A DNA stretch of 64,000 nt from the NCBI RefSeq assembly GCF_016464305.1, contig NZ_JAEIOJ010000008.1:111181-175180 (forward strand). Direction: 5' to 3'. Made by a program: the position numbers and the translations under genes. The notes beneath the pieces were generated by a model that ran no database searches, was not told the origin of the DNA, and saw nothing but the letters and a program-made list of their open reading frames with translations. Source of the stretch: Umezawaea beigongshangensis (GTDB taxonomy: Bacteria > Actinomycetota > Actinomycetes > Mycobacteriales > Pseudonocardiaceae). This document shows positions 43,748 to 52,206 of the stretch, piece by piece (position 1 is the first letter of the stretch; each line of letters starts with the position of its first letter).

Positions 43748-44509
43748 TCAGGTGCGGATCACCCTGGGACCGAGCACCGCGTAGCGGTGGGCCTCCCCCG
43801 GTGAGAGCGAGGAGTCCGTGATGATCGTCTCGAAGTCCGAGACGACCGCGAACCTGCTGAAGCTCGCCACGCCGAACTTCGTGTGGACACCGACGAAGAT
43901 CCTCCGTCGCGCCACCTTCACCGCCTGCGCCTTGACCGCCCCGACCACCGGGTCGGGCGTGGTGAGGCCGTGCTCGCGGGAGATCCCGTTCGCACCGATG
44001 TAGGCCAGGTCGATGACCATCTCGCCGAGCATCCGGATCGCCCAGTGGTCCACGGTCGCGAGGGTGCGGCCGCGGACCCTGCCGCCGAGCAGGAGCACCG
44101 TGATCGACGGCGACTCCGACAGCGCGGCGGCGGTGGGCAGGGAGGCGGTGATGATCGTGAGCGGACGGTCCAGCGGCAGGGCCTCGGCCACGAGCTGCGG
44201 CGTGAACCCCTCGTCGACGAACACGGTCTCCGCGTCGTCGAGGCGTTCGGCCGCCGCGGCCGCTATCCGCCGCTTCTCCGGAACGCTGGACACCGAGCGG
44301 AACGCGAGACCGGTTTCGAAACCGGCGCTCTCGACGGGGAACGCCCCGCCGTGCGTGCGCCGGACCAGACCGTGCTCGTGCAGCAGCCGCAGGTCGCGCC
44401 GGACGGTCTCCGGAGCCACCGAGAACTCGGCCGCGATGTCCATGACGTCGACCCGGCCCTCGGTGCGCGCCCTGGCGAGGATGCGCCGCTTCCGCTCCTC
44501 AGCCTGCAT
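43748..44509 (-). CDS. DeoR-family transcriptional regulator of the polyol operon
   Basis: 253 aa from ATG 44509 (GGAGGTGG 5 nt upstream; GTG 44521 is an alternative). The N-terminal DeoR HTH includes RVDVMDIAAEFSVAPETVRR and LHEHGLVRRTHGGAF. The C-terminal sugar-phosphate sensor domain has FVDEGFTPQLVAEAL, LLLGGRVRG, AYIGANGIS and ITDSSL, matching the phospho-sugar isomerase-like fold. It is co-directional and just upstream of the ABC operon. Its own upstream region is rich in CCCGxxCGGG palindromes, which fits autoregulation. Confidence 0.92.
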   Translation of the reverse strand: MQAEERKRRILARARTEGRVDVMDIAAEFSVAPETVRRDLRLLHEHGLVRRTHGGAFPVESAGFETGLAFRSVSSVPEKRRIAAAAAERLDDAETVFVDEGFTPQLVAEALPLDRPLTIITASLPTAAALSESPSITVLLLGGRVRGRTLATVDHWAIRMLGEMVIDLAYIGANGISREHGLTTPDPVVGAVKAQAVKVARRRIFVGVHTKFGVASFSRFAVVSDFETIITDSSLSPGEAHRYAVLGPRVIRT

Positions 44510-44572
44510 TCCCACCTCCACCTCGCTGTGGACGTCCGCACCACCGGTGCTTCCGCTTGCTCGGACTCACCT

Positions 44573-44739
44573 TGCCCGTTCGGGCAGGCATAAGGTTTAA
44601 CACCACCGAACGGGTGTGGCCAGTGCCACAGCGCCTCCGCAGATGCCCGGTTCTCACCCGTTTCTCAGCCTCTTTCGGGCTCGCGAACAGGCAAGACGTG
44701 CCCGAATCGGGCGTTCACATGCCCGATTCACGGGTGAAC
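44573..44739. promoter_or_regulatory. Cluster of inverted repeats upstream of the DeoR gene (gap 44510-44857)
   Basis: This 348-bp gap has no supported gene but several palindromes: TGCCCGTTCGGGCA (44573-44586), GCCCGAATCGGGC (44700-44712) and GTTCAC...GTGAAC with a 15-nt spacer (44713-44739), plus partial CCCG/CGGG copies between them. They share a CCCG-WW-CGGG core and are the likely binding sites of the DeoR protein. Confidence 0.5.
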
Positions 44740-44844
44740 GACGCCCGGAGCGACCGGACGGTGACCGACTCGGAAACCGGTTCGCGGGGCGGTCCGGCGC
44801 ACGGCGGTGCCCGGCACCGCCGTGCGCCGCGCCCGCCCGCCCCC

Positions 44845-44850
44845 TAGGTT
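44845..44850 (+). promoter_or_regulatory. -10 box of a leaderless promoter for the methyltransferase gene
   Basis: TAGGTT ends 7 nt before GTG 44858. No ribosome binding site is present, so transcription and translation probably start at nearly the same base. Confidence 0.5.
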
Positions 44851-44857
44851 CTGCACC

Positions 44858-45604
44858 GTGCGCGACTCCACCGCTCCGCTCCCGGTCACCGAGGTGCCCG
44901 GAGCGTTCGACTCGGCTGCCACCTCCTACGACGTGCTCGTCGGCGCCAATCCGGACTACCACCGGGCACTGCGGCGCTCCGCCGCCAGGCTGGGGCTGCC
45001 GGAGGGCGGACGCGGAGCGCGCGTCCTCGACCTCGGCTGCGGGACCGGCGCGTCCACCGCCGCCCTGCTCGCGGTCGCCCCGCACGCGGAGGTCGTCGCC
45101 GTCGACGCCTCGGCCGGGATGCTCGCACGGGCGAGGGCCAAGACGTGGCCGGACGCGGTGTCGTTCGTGCACTCGCGGGCGGAGGACGTGGCGGGGGCCG
45201 GTGTGCGCGGGCCGTTCGACGCCGTCTTCGCGGCCTACCTGGTCCGGAACCTGCCCGAGCCCGATCCGGTGCTCGCACGGGTGCGCGACCTGCTGCGGCC
45301 GGGCGCCCCGCTGGTGGTGCACGAGTACTCGGTGCGCGACTCGGCGCTGAGCACGGCGATCTGGAACGCGGTCAACTGGTCGGTGATCATCCCGCTGGGA
45401 ACGCTGGCCACCCGCGACCCGTCGCTCTACACCTACCTGTGGCGCAGCGTGCTGCGCTTCGACGGCGCGACCGCGTTCGAGCGGCGGCTGCGCCGGGCGG
45501 GGTTCGACGGCGTCGCCCGCTACGAGATCTCGGGCTGGCAGCGCGGCATCGTGCACACCTTCCGGGCGACGCGGCCGACCGGCCCGGCCCGCGACGAGCG
45601 GTGA
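44858..45604 (+). CDS. SAM-dependent methyltransferase of the carotenoid cluster
   Basis: 248 aa. Motif I is VLDLGCGTGASTA, the acidic strand is VVAVDASAGML, and VFAAYLVRNLPEPDPVLARV is the UbiE/MenG-like post-motif (canonical NVxDxxxAL). Adjacent Rieske, crtB, crtE and crtI genes match the Streptomyces crtEIBVT set, in which CrtT is a methyltransferase, so carotenoid tailoring is the favoured role. A menaquinone methyltransferase is the main alternative. The start is a leaderless GTG. Confidence 0.75.
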   Translation: MRDSTAPLPVTEVPGAFDSAATSYDVLVGANPDYHRALRRSAARLGLPEGGRGARVLDLGCGTGASTAALLAVAPHAEVVAVDASAGMLARARAKTWPDAVSFVHSRAEDVAGAGVRGPFDAVFAAYLVRNLPEPDPVLARVRDLLRPGAPLVVHEYSVRDSALSTAIWNAVNWSVIIPLGTLATRDPSLYTYLWRSVLRFDGATAFERRLRRAGFDGVARYEISGWQRGIVHTFRATRPTGPARDER

Positions 45605-45911
45605 CCGGCGGGCCGAGCGCGTCCCGGCGCGAGCGTGCTGAACCACCCCGAGCAGGAGGCCCGCGCGTGAGCGGTGCGCGCCGACGGGACCGCGGTCGAG
45701 CCGCGCGGCTGCTCGCCGCCCGGCCGGCACCGCCACCGGCCGACCGCGCGGACACCGGAGCACTTCCCGGTGCCGGCGGGCGACCTCGTGCGGGTGGACC
45801 CTCCGGTCGCGCCGGTGGAGCGAACCGTCACGACGGACTCCGCCGCCACGAGCCGCCCGCTGTCTCGCCGGGACGTGTCCGGGCCGCGTCCCGGCGCGAC
45901 CCGGCTCCCGC
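45605..45911. other. Gap without a confident gene
   Basis: This 307-bp stretch separates two convergent genes. A frame entering from GTG 45674 and another from GTG 45667 (AGGAGG upstream) are open with high GC3 but run antisense into the Rieske gene and show no recognisable domain. An eroded gene or a chance frame is possible; I support no product here. Confidence 0.3.
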
Positions 45912-46913
45912 TCAGTCGACCCAGCGGCCGGTGGTGCGCAGCGAGTAGCGCCGCTCGGCGTAGGCGAGGTCGTCGCGCCACAGCCGCTTCGCGGCGAGCT
46001 TCATCAGCGGCCGGAGCACCGCCGCCGCCGGGAGCGCCGCGGCGAAGCCCTTCCGGTCGGAGTGCGCCACGACCGCCTCGATCACGGCGGTGCGCTCCGC
46101 GCCGTCCGGTCCCCGGCCCAGTGGGGTCGCGTGCGTCTCGACGACGCTGCCCCGCCCCTCACCCTCCACGACGTGCATGACGATCGTGCGCGGTTCGGGA
46201 CAGGTGAACGCGGCCACCACCGGCACGCCGAGCCGTCCGGCGAGGGTGAAGGTGACCGCCACGGTGAACCGGTCGTCGGCGGTGCTGTCGAGGTCGGCGG
46301 CGGGCGCGTCCAGCACCCGCAGGTTCGCGAAGGAGTACGGGTGGAACCACGCGCCGTGCCAGGGGTCGAGCCGGTTGGCCACCACGTCCTCCGGCTCGCA
46401 CCGGCCGATCACGGTCGCCACGGCGTCGACGGACGCGGCGGGCGGGCGCACCGGCACCACCGGCGCGTCGAGCGGTTCCTCCCCGCCGACCTCGTCCAGC
46501 CTGACCCAGGCGAGCACGCCGTCGTCGTGCGCCGGGTACGGGCTCCACGCGCCGAACCTCCGCTTCCCCAGGGCGAGACCGTGCCAGCGGCACACGAGCT
46601 GCCCGGCGTGCACGGCCGCGTCGCACAGCGGTGCGCCGAGGTGGGGGCACGAGCCGGGCCCGGCGAGCAGTTCACCGTCCGCGCCCCGCCACAGCACGAC
46701 CTCCCGCCCGGCGATCGTGCGGCCGAACGGCGCGGCCGCCACGACCTCGCGGCTCGCGGCGACGACGTACCAGTTGCCCGACGGCCTGGCCTGCGCCCGC
46801 TTGAGCGCCGCGGCGATCAGCGCGGGCTTCGCCTCGGGCCAGGTGGGCTTCTGCTCCGGCCACGGCGTCCGGTCGAACAACCGCAGTGGAATCCTCGGGC
46901 GTGCTGGGGACAT
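45912..46913 (-). CDS. Rieske [2Fe-2S] protein of the carotenoid cluster (DUF5914 type)
   Basis: 333 aa. The Rieske cluster ligands are C89 and H91 (CPHLGAP) and C108 and H111 (CRWHG). The C-terminal part is a START-like helix-grip domain (YSFANLRVLDAPAADLDS, VTFTLAGRLGVPVV), as in ring-hydroxylating oxygenase-like proteins annotated beside crtB in Streptomyces. It lies 24 bp after crtB on the same strand, so the two form an operon. It probably oxidises or desaturates a carotenoid end; the reaction is not established from sequence. Confidence 0.8.
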   Translation of the reverse strand: MSPARPRIPLRLFDRTPWPEQKPTWPEAKPALIAAALKRAQARPSGNWYVVAASREVVAAAPFGRTIAGREVVLWRGADGELLAGPGSCPHLGAPLCDAAVHAGQLVCRWHGLALGKRRFGAWSPYPAHDDGVLAWVRLDEVGGEEPLDAPVVPVRPPAASVDAVATVIGRCEPEDVVANRLDPWHGAWFHPYSFANLRVLDAPAADLDSTADDRFTVAVTFTLAGRLGVPVVAAFTCPEPRTIVMHVVEGEGRGSVVETHATPLGRGPDGAERTAVIEAVVAHSDRKGFAAALPAAAVLRPLMKLAAKRLWRDDLAYAERRYSLRTTGRWVD

Positions 46914-46937
46914 CAGCGGCTCTCCTGGGTGTGGGGT

Positions 46938-47885
46938 TCAGCGGGTCGGCACGGGGACGGAGCGGCTGACCGCCGCGCGCGCCAGCGCGGGCAGCGCGAC
47001 GACCAGGCGGCGGTGCCGCGGGACGACGACGCGGTGGCGCAGCACGTCGTAGCCGGCGGCCTCGATCTCGTCCAGGATGCCGCCGTAGAGCCGCAGGGCC
47101 GTGCCCACGCAGGGCCGGGAGCGCGGCGCGAGCATGGGTACGCCGACGGCGGCCCGCCGGTAGACGCCCCTGGTGCGCGCGACGAGGTGGGCGAGCGCGC
47201 GGCGCACGCGCGGGTCGGTGCGTCCGGTGGCCCGGACGTGCTCCAGCAGCTCCCGGTCCACGCCGAACGCGGCGAGTTCGTCGGCGGGCAGGTAGACCCG
47301 GCCGCGGTCGAGGTCCTCGCCGACGTCGCGCAGGAAGTTGGTGAGCTGGAAGGCGATGCCCAGCGCCGCGGCGGCGGGCGCCGCCTCCTCCCTCGGCACG
47401 ACGGTGCCCAGCACGGGCAGCACCTGGAGCCCGATCACGGCGGCCGAGCCGTGCACGTACTCCGCGAGGTCGGCGTAGGTCGGGTAGTCCGTGACGGTGA
47501 GGTCCATCGTCATGGAGCGCATGAAGTCGTGGAAGTGCGCGTGGTCGATGTCGTAGCGGTCGGCGGTGTCGATCAGCGCGGTGATCACCGGGTGGTCGCT
47601 GCGCCCCCGCTCCAGCCCCTCCCGCATCGTCCGATCCAGTGTGGACAGTTCATCGGCGCGCTGCCGCCCGGTCCGCCCGTCGTGGACCTCGTCCACGACG
47701 TCGTCCGCCCAGCGGGCGAATCCGTACAGCGCGTGCACGGCCGGGCGCTGCTGCGGGGCGAGCATCCGCGTCGCCAGGTAGTAGGTGCGGCCGTGCTCCG
47801 CGTTGAGCGCGCGGCACCGCCGGTAGGCCGTTCGCAACACGGGGTCGACGATGCCCGCGGCATCCAGCTCACGATCCGACTGCAC
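46938..47885 (-). CDS. crtB: Phytoene synthase
   Basis: 315 aa. Head-to-head condensation of two geranylgeranyl diphosphates. The first aspartate motif is DDVVDE (residues 61-66), the second [13 protein letters not shown] near 185, and [24 protein letters not shown] is the classic N-terminal signature. It starts at GTG 47885 with GGAGGGG upstream at a rather long spacing. It is divergent from crtE across 146 bp that contain a perfect palindrome. Confidence 0.94.
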   Translation of the reverse strand: MQSDRELDAAGIVDPVLRTAYRRCRALNAEHGRTYYLATRMLAPQQRPAVHALYGFARWADDVVDEVHDGRTGRQRADELSTLDRTMREGLERGRSDHPVITALIDTADRYDIDHAHFHDFMRSMTMDLTVTDYPTYADLAEYVHGSAAVIGLQVLPVLGTVVPREEAAPAAAALGIAFQLTNFLRDVGEDLDRGRVYLPADELAAFGVDRELLEHVRATGRTDPRVRRALAHLVARTRGVYRRAAVGVPMLAPRSRPCVGTALRLYGGILDEIEAAGYDVLRHRVVVPRHRRLVVALPALARAAVSRSVPVPTR

Positions 47886-47904
47886 TTCGAGTGCCCCTCC
47901 TCGC

Positions 47905-47938
47905 GCGTGGTGCCACCACGCTAGGACCGCGCGTGGTG
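47905..47938. promoter_or_regulatory. Palindrome plus half-site in the crtB/crtE divergent promoter
   Basis: GCGTGGTG-C-CACCACGC (47905-47921) is a perfect 8-bp-arm palindrome, and the half-site GCGTGGTG recurs at 47931-47938, 26 bp on. The position close to the crtB start suggests an operator controlling both arms of the carotenoid cluster. Confidence 0.6.
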
Positions 47939-48031
47939 ATCCGCTCGACGAGTCCAGCCGTCGTGCGGACCGGGTCCTGCGCTGGTTAGCTCATCACAGT
48001 TCTCCTTCACCCCGCACTCGAGGAGGCGACG

Positions 48032-49150
48032 ATGTCGCTCGCCCACAACGCCGTCCCGACGCCGCGGACCCCGTCCGACGACGAGCGCGTGCGCGAGGTG
48101 GTCAGGGCGGGGCTGGAGGACTTCCTCGCCGAGCGCGAGCGGACCGACGTCCCCGCGGGTCTCGACGCGGGTCTCGTGGCGGAGCTGTCCGCGCTCGCCC
48201 TGGCGGACGGCAAGCGAATCCGGCCCACGTTCGCCTGGTGGGGCTGGCGCGCGGCGGGCGGCGCGGACCTGGACTCCGCACCGGCGCCGGTGCTGCGGGC
48301 ACTGGTCGCGCTCGAACTGCTCCAGTGCTGCGCGCTGGTCCACGACGACGTGATGGACCGCTCGGCGACCCGGCGCGGCCGGCCCACGACGCACACGACG
48401 TACGCCGACCGGCACCGCACCCGCTGGTGGTGCGGCGACGCCGAGCGCTTCGGCGACTCGGTGGCGATCGTCGTCGGCGACCTCGCGCTGTCCTGGGCGG
48501 ACGACGCCCTGGTCACCTCGGGGCTCGGCGCCGCGGGACTGACCGCGCTGTGGGAGCCGTGGCGCGCGATGCGCACGGAGATGATGGCCGGTCAGTACCG
48601 GGACCTGCTGGCGTCGGCTCGGCGCGAGGAGTCCGTGCCGGAGACCATGACGGTGGCCCGCCTGAAGACCGCCGCCTACACGGTGGAGCGACCGCTGCAC
48701 CTGGGAGCCGCGCTGGCGGGCGCGACGCCGGAACTGGTGGACGCGCTGCGCGCCTTCGGGCGCGACATCGGTGTGGCGTTCCAGCTCCGCGACGACCTGC
48801 TCGGCGTGTTCGGCGACGAGCACGTCACGGGCAAGCCGGTGGGCGACGACCTGCGCGAGGGCAAGCGCACCCCCCTCGTCGCCATCGCGTTCGAGCTGGC
48901 GGCCGAGGCGGGGCGCGAGGACTCGGCCGCGCTGCTGCGCTCGGCGCTGGACGGCGCGGAGATCACCCCGGCCCTGGTCGAGGAGGTCCGCGCGACGCTG
49001 CGCGACCTCGGCGCGGTGCAGGCGGTCGAGGAGCGCATCACCGAGCTGACCGGGCGGGCGCTGAGCGCGCTGCGCGACGTGGACATGTCCGGCGACGCCC
49101 GCTCGCACCTGCTCCGCCTGGCCACCAAGGCCACCACCCGCCGACGCTGA
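48032..49150 (+). CDS. crtE: Geranylgeranyl diphosphate synthase (polyprenyl synthetase)
   Basis: 372 aa. The first Asp-rich motif is HDDVMDRSATRRGRPT (D105, D106, D109), followed by the diphosphate-binding Arg residues; the second is QLRDDLLGVFGDE near 252. The substrate-binding GKRIRP is at 60-65. It supplies C20 diphosphate to CrtB. GAGGAGG precedes ATG 48032. crtI follows 40 bp downstream in the same direction. Confidence 0.93.
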   Translation: MSLAHNAVPTPRTPSDDERVREVVRAGLEDFLAERERTDVPAGLDAGLVAELSALALADGKRIRPTFAWWGWRAAGGADLDSAPAPVLRALVALELLQCCALVHDDVMDRSATRRGRPTTHTTYADRHRTRWWCGDAERFGDSVAIVVGDLALSWADDALVTSGLGAAGLTALWEPWRAMRTEMMAGQYRDLLASARREESVPETMTVARLKTAAYTVERPLHLGAALAGATPELVDALRAFGRDIGVAFQLRDDLLGVFGDEHVTGKPVGDDLREGKRTPLVAIAFELAAEAGREDSAALLRSALDGAEITPALVEEVRATLRDLGAVQAVEERITELTGRALSALRDVDMSGDARSHLLRLATKATTRRR

Positions 49151-49190
49151 TCCCCCGCTCGTCGATCTTCAGGTTCCGAGGAGAGTTCTC

Positions 49191-50666
49191 ATGGTTCGCG
49201 CGGTCACCGGTCGCACCGATCACGTGGTCGTCGTCGGGGCGGGCCTCGCGGGCCTGTCCGCCGCGCTGCACCTGCGCGGCGCGGGCCGCGAGGTGACCGT
49301 CGTCGAACGCGCCGCGCACCCCGGCGGGCTCGCGGGACGGGAGGACGTGGACGGGTTCCGCGTCGACACCGGCCCGACCGTGCTGACCATGCCGGAGCTC
49401 CTGGACGACGCGCTGGCCGCGGTGGGCGAGCGGGTGACCGACCGGCTGGAGCTGCTCCCGCTGCACCCCGCGTACCGGGCGCGCTTCGCCGACGGCTCCG
49501 AGCTGGACGTGCACACCGGCGCGGCGGAGATGGAGCGCGCCGTCGCCGCGTTCGCCGGGGACGCGGAGGCCGAGGGCTACCGGAAGCTGCGCGCGTGGCT
49601 GACCCGGATGTACGAGGTGGAGCGCGACCGCTTCATCGGCGGCAACTTCGACTCGCCGCTGGACCTGGTGGGACCCGACCTGGCCCGCCTCGCCGCGCTG
49701 GGCGGGTTCGGCCGGCTGTCCTCCGCGGTCGGGCGGTTCCTCTCCGACGAGCGGTTGCGGCGGGTGTTCTCGTTCCAGTCGCTCTACGCGGGCGTGGCGC
49801 CGCGACACGCGCTGGGCGCGTACGCCGTGATCGCCTACATGGACACCGTGGCCGGGGTGTTCTTCCCCCGCGGCGGGATGCGCCGGGTGCCGCAGGCGCT
49901 GGCCGACGCGGCGGCGGCGGCCGGGGTGAAGTTCCACCTCGACACGCCGGTGACGGCGCTGGAGCGCAGCGGCGACCGGGTGACGGCGGTGCGGACGCCA
50001 GCGGAGCGCATCGCGTGCGACGCGCTGGTGCTGGCCACCGGGCCCGCCGAGAGCGCGCGTCTGCTGGAGCGCCCGTCGCGGCGTCCGCTGCGGCTGCGCT
50101 GGTCCCCGTCCGCCGTGGTCGTGCACCTGGCCGCCTCGGAGCTGTCCCCCGGCGCCGCCCACCACACGATCTCCTTCGGCGGAGCGTGGGACGGCACGTT
50201 CGACGAGATCATCCGCGAGGGCGTGCTCATGCGCGACCCGTCGCTGCTGCTCACCACCCCGTCGCTCACCGATCCGGACCTGGCGCCGCCGGGAGAGCAC
50301 CTCCAGTACCTGCTGGCGCCGTGCCCGAACCTGGAGACGGCGCCGCTGCGCTGGGACCTGATCGGCGAGCGCTACGCCGAGGAGGTCGTGGACCGGGTGG
50401 TGCGGCGCGGCCTGGTGCCGTCGAGCACGTCGGTGCGGCGGCTGTCGCTGATGACGCCCGCGGACTGGGCGCGGACGGGGCAGGCGGCGGGAACGCCCTT
50501 CTCGGCGGCCCACACGTTCGCCCAGACGGGGCCGTTCCGGCCGCGCAACCTGGTGTCGCGCGGGGGCAACGTGGTGCTCGCGGGCAGCGGCACGACGCCG
50601 GGCGTGGGGATTCCGCCGGTGCTGATCTCGGGTCGTCTGGCCGCCGCACGGGTGACCGGCGGCTGA
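49191..50666 (+). CDS. crtI: Phytoene desaturase
   Basis: 491 aa FAD-dependent CrtI-type desaturase. The N-terminal dinucleotide-binding motif VVVGAGLAGLSAALHL is at about 13-28, and the C-terminal FAD signature is NLVSRGGNVVLAGSGTTPGVGIP, read in parts. It converts phytoene to lycopene in several steps. GAGGAGAG lies 7 nt before ATG 49191. With crtE, crtB, the Rieske protein and the methyltransferase the set makes an acyclic, modified C40 pigment unless a cyclase is encoded elsewhere. Confidence 0.94.
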   Translation: MVRAVTGRTDHVVVVGAGLAGLSAALHLRGAGREVTVVERAAHPGGLAGREDVDGFRVDTGPTVLTMPELLDDALAAVGERVTDRLELLPLHPAYRARFADGSELDVHTGAAEMERAVAAFAGDAEAEGYRKLRAWLTRMYEVERDRFIGGNFDSPLDLVGPDLARLAALGGFGRLSSAVGRFLSDERLRRVFSFQSLYAGVAPRHALGAYAVIAYMDTVAGVFFPRGGMRRVPQALADAAAAAGVKFHLDTPVTALERSGDRVTAVRTPAERIACDALVLATGPAESARLLERPSRRPLRLRWSPSAVVVHLAASELSPGAAHHTISFGGAWDGTFDEIIREGVLMRDPSLLLTTPSLTDPDLAPPGEHLQYLLAPCPNLETAPLRWDLIGERYAEEVVDRVVRRGLVPSSTSVRRLSLMTPADWARTGQAAGTPFSAAHTFAQTGPFRPRNLVSRGGNVVLAGSGTTPGVGIPPVLISGRLAAARVTGG

Positions 50667-50683
50667 TCACCGCCCGGACGCGC

Positions 50684-50875
50684 TCACCTGATCCGGCGGA
50701 GGTAGCCGAGCAGCGCCAGCATGACGACGAGGCAGGTGAGCCCGACGGCGGTGCGTGCCGGGTGCGGCCCGGCCGAGAAGCTCACGAGCTGGACCACCGC
50801 GGTCAGCACCAGCAGCGCGGACGCCGCGGTGCGCCACCTGGTCCCGACCCGCTCCGGTTCTTCCACCACGTCCAT
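50684..50875 (-). CDS. Small two-helix membrane protein
   Basis: 63 aa from ATG 50875 (GGAGGTGG 4 nt upstream). Two membrane helices, ASALLVLTAVVQLVSFSAG (about 17-35) and AVGLTCLVVMLALLGYL (about 43-59), with an acidic N-terminus and a basic tail (RRIR), so both ends are probably cytoplasmic. No family is recognised. It is convergent with crtI, 17 bp apart. Confidence 0.65.
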   Translation of the reverse strand: MDVVEEPERVGTRWRTAASALLVLTAVVQLVSFSAGPHPARTAVGLTCLVVMLALLGYLRRIR

Positions 50876-51198
50876 CGAACCACCTCCGCCACGGGTCTCC
50901 CCGCGCGGATGCCCCTGACGGGGCAGTCGAAACAGCCCGTCCGAGGCGATGTTTCCCCCGTGTGGGGGAAGTTCCTGCCGCGACGAGCGGCACGGCACGT
51001 CACCCGCTCGCCCGTTCAGTCCTCTGTGGAGTGTGCGGGCGGACGTTCTCCCTGGTGATCAACACGGGCGGAGCAGCGAGAATCACACAAAAGAGCCACA
51101 TCGGAACGCACTGGAGTGGCGCTCTCGCCACTAGGTTTGACGGTTGTCGTTCCGGATCAACACCGGAGCCCTGCCGACGAGGGGACTGGTGCACGCGC
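50876..51198. other. Intergenic region with hairpins and the ppx promoter
   Basis: No gene is supported. It holds the perfect inverted repeat TTCCCCC-GTGT-GGGGGAA (50953-50970), a smaller GCCCC-TGAC-GGGGC hairpin near 50910, and the inverted repeat and -10 box of the phosphatase gene near 51115-51137. Confidence 0.5.
51115..51137 (+). promoter_or_regulatory. Operator and -10 box before the Ppx/GppA gene
   Basis: AGTGGCG-CTCT-CGCCACT (51115-51132) is a perfect inverted repeat that directly abuts the -10 box TAGGTT (51132-51137). A repressor bound there would block RNA polymerase. The leader to the ATG at 51199 is about 55 nt. Confidence 0.5.
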
Positions 51199-52170
51199 AT
51201 GGCGGAGAGACCGAGCAGGGTCGGGGTGCTCGACGTGGGCTGCTTCAGCGCGCACCTGGTGGTCGTCGACCGGGCCGAGGGATCACTTCTGCGCCCCTCC
51301 GTGTCCCACAAGGTGCGGTTGCGGATGGACCGCCTGCTCGACCGCACGGGCGCCGTGACGCCCGAGGGCGTGGACCACGTGACCGCCGCCGTCGCCGAGG
51401 CGCGTCGCGTCGCCGAGCGCGAGGGCGTCTCCGCCATCACCCCGTTCGCGACCTCGGTCATCCGCGACGCCCCCAACGCCCGCGAGATCGTCGAGCAGGT
51501 GGCCCGCCGCACGGGCGTGGAGCTGCGCTTCCTGTCCGGCGGGCAGGAGGCGGCCATGTCCTACCTGGCCGCCCGCCGCTGGTTCGGCTGGGCCGCCGGG
51601 CCGCTCGTCGTGCTCGACGTCGGGGGCGGCACGACCGAGATCGCCGCCGGTGACGGCGAGTCGGCCTCGATCACGACGTCGCTGCCCCTGGGCGCGCGCA
51701 CCCTGACCAGGGCGTGGCTCGACGAGGGCGTCCCCTCGCCGGAGCGCCTGAACGCCGTCCGCTCTCACCTCACCGAGCAGCTCGACCACGCGCTGCGCAC
51801 CGAGCACCTGCGGAGCGAGCAGCAGCTCACGGTCGGGTGTTCCAAGGTGTTCCAGCAGCTGGCCCGGCTGGCCGGAGCTCGGCCGCAGCGCGACGGCATC
51901 CACGTCTCCCGCCAGTTGCACCTCGCCGACCTGCGCCGGTGGATTCCGCGCCTGGCGTCGGTGTCGGCGGCGCAGCGCGCCGCGCTGCCCGGCATCTCGC
52001 GGCACCGCGCGCACCAGTCCCTCGCGGGCGCGCTGGTGGCGGAGGCGCTGATCGAGGCGACCGCGCAGGACGTCGTGACGATCTGCCCGTGGTCCACCAA
52101 GGAGGGGCTGCTGCTCACGCTGCTGGAGCAGTCGTCCCCCGAAGACGCGGGAGTCGGGGCGGCCGCCTGA
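51199..52170 (+). CDS. Ppx/GppA family phosphatase (exopolyphosphatase/pppGpp phosphohydrolase fold)
   Basis: 323 aa of the ASKHA fold, the short actinobacterial form. Phosphate-1 loop VLDVGCFSAHLVVVD (residues 10-24) departs from the canonical DIGSNS: Asn is replaced by Phe and the small residue by Cys. Phosphate-2 loop VVLDVGGGTTEIAAGD is intact near 132-147, and the catalytic region TPFATSVIRDAPNAREI is conserved. It may act on polyphosphate or (p)ppGpp, but the altered first loop makes catalytic competence uncertain. ATG 51199 is the only sensible start. Confidence 0.82.
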   Translation: MAERPSRVGVLDVGCFSAHLVVVDRAEGSLLRPSVSHKVRLRMDRLLDRTGAVTPEGVDHVTAAVAEARRVAEREGVSAITPFATSVIRDAPNAREIVEQVARRTGVELRFLSGGQEAAMSYLAARRWFGWAAGPLVVLDVGGGTTEIAAGDGESASITTSLPLGARTLTRAWLDEGVPSPERLNAVRSHLTEQLDHALRTEHLRSEQQLTVGCSKVFQQLARLAGARPQRDGIHVSRQLHLADLRRWIPRLASVSAAQRAALPGISRHRAHQSLAGALVAEALIEATAQDVVTICPWSTKEGLLLTLLEQSSPEDAGVGAAA

Positions 52171-52206
52171 CGGCGTCCCGGCTCCCGCACAGGCACCCGG
52201 TGGACC

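Noticed and set aside
45674..46180. Possible small gene downstream of the methyltransferase
   Set aside because: High GC3 but no recognisable domain, and half of it lies antisense inside the Rieske gene; kept only as an unassigned gap.
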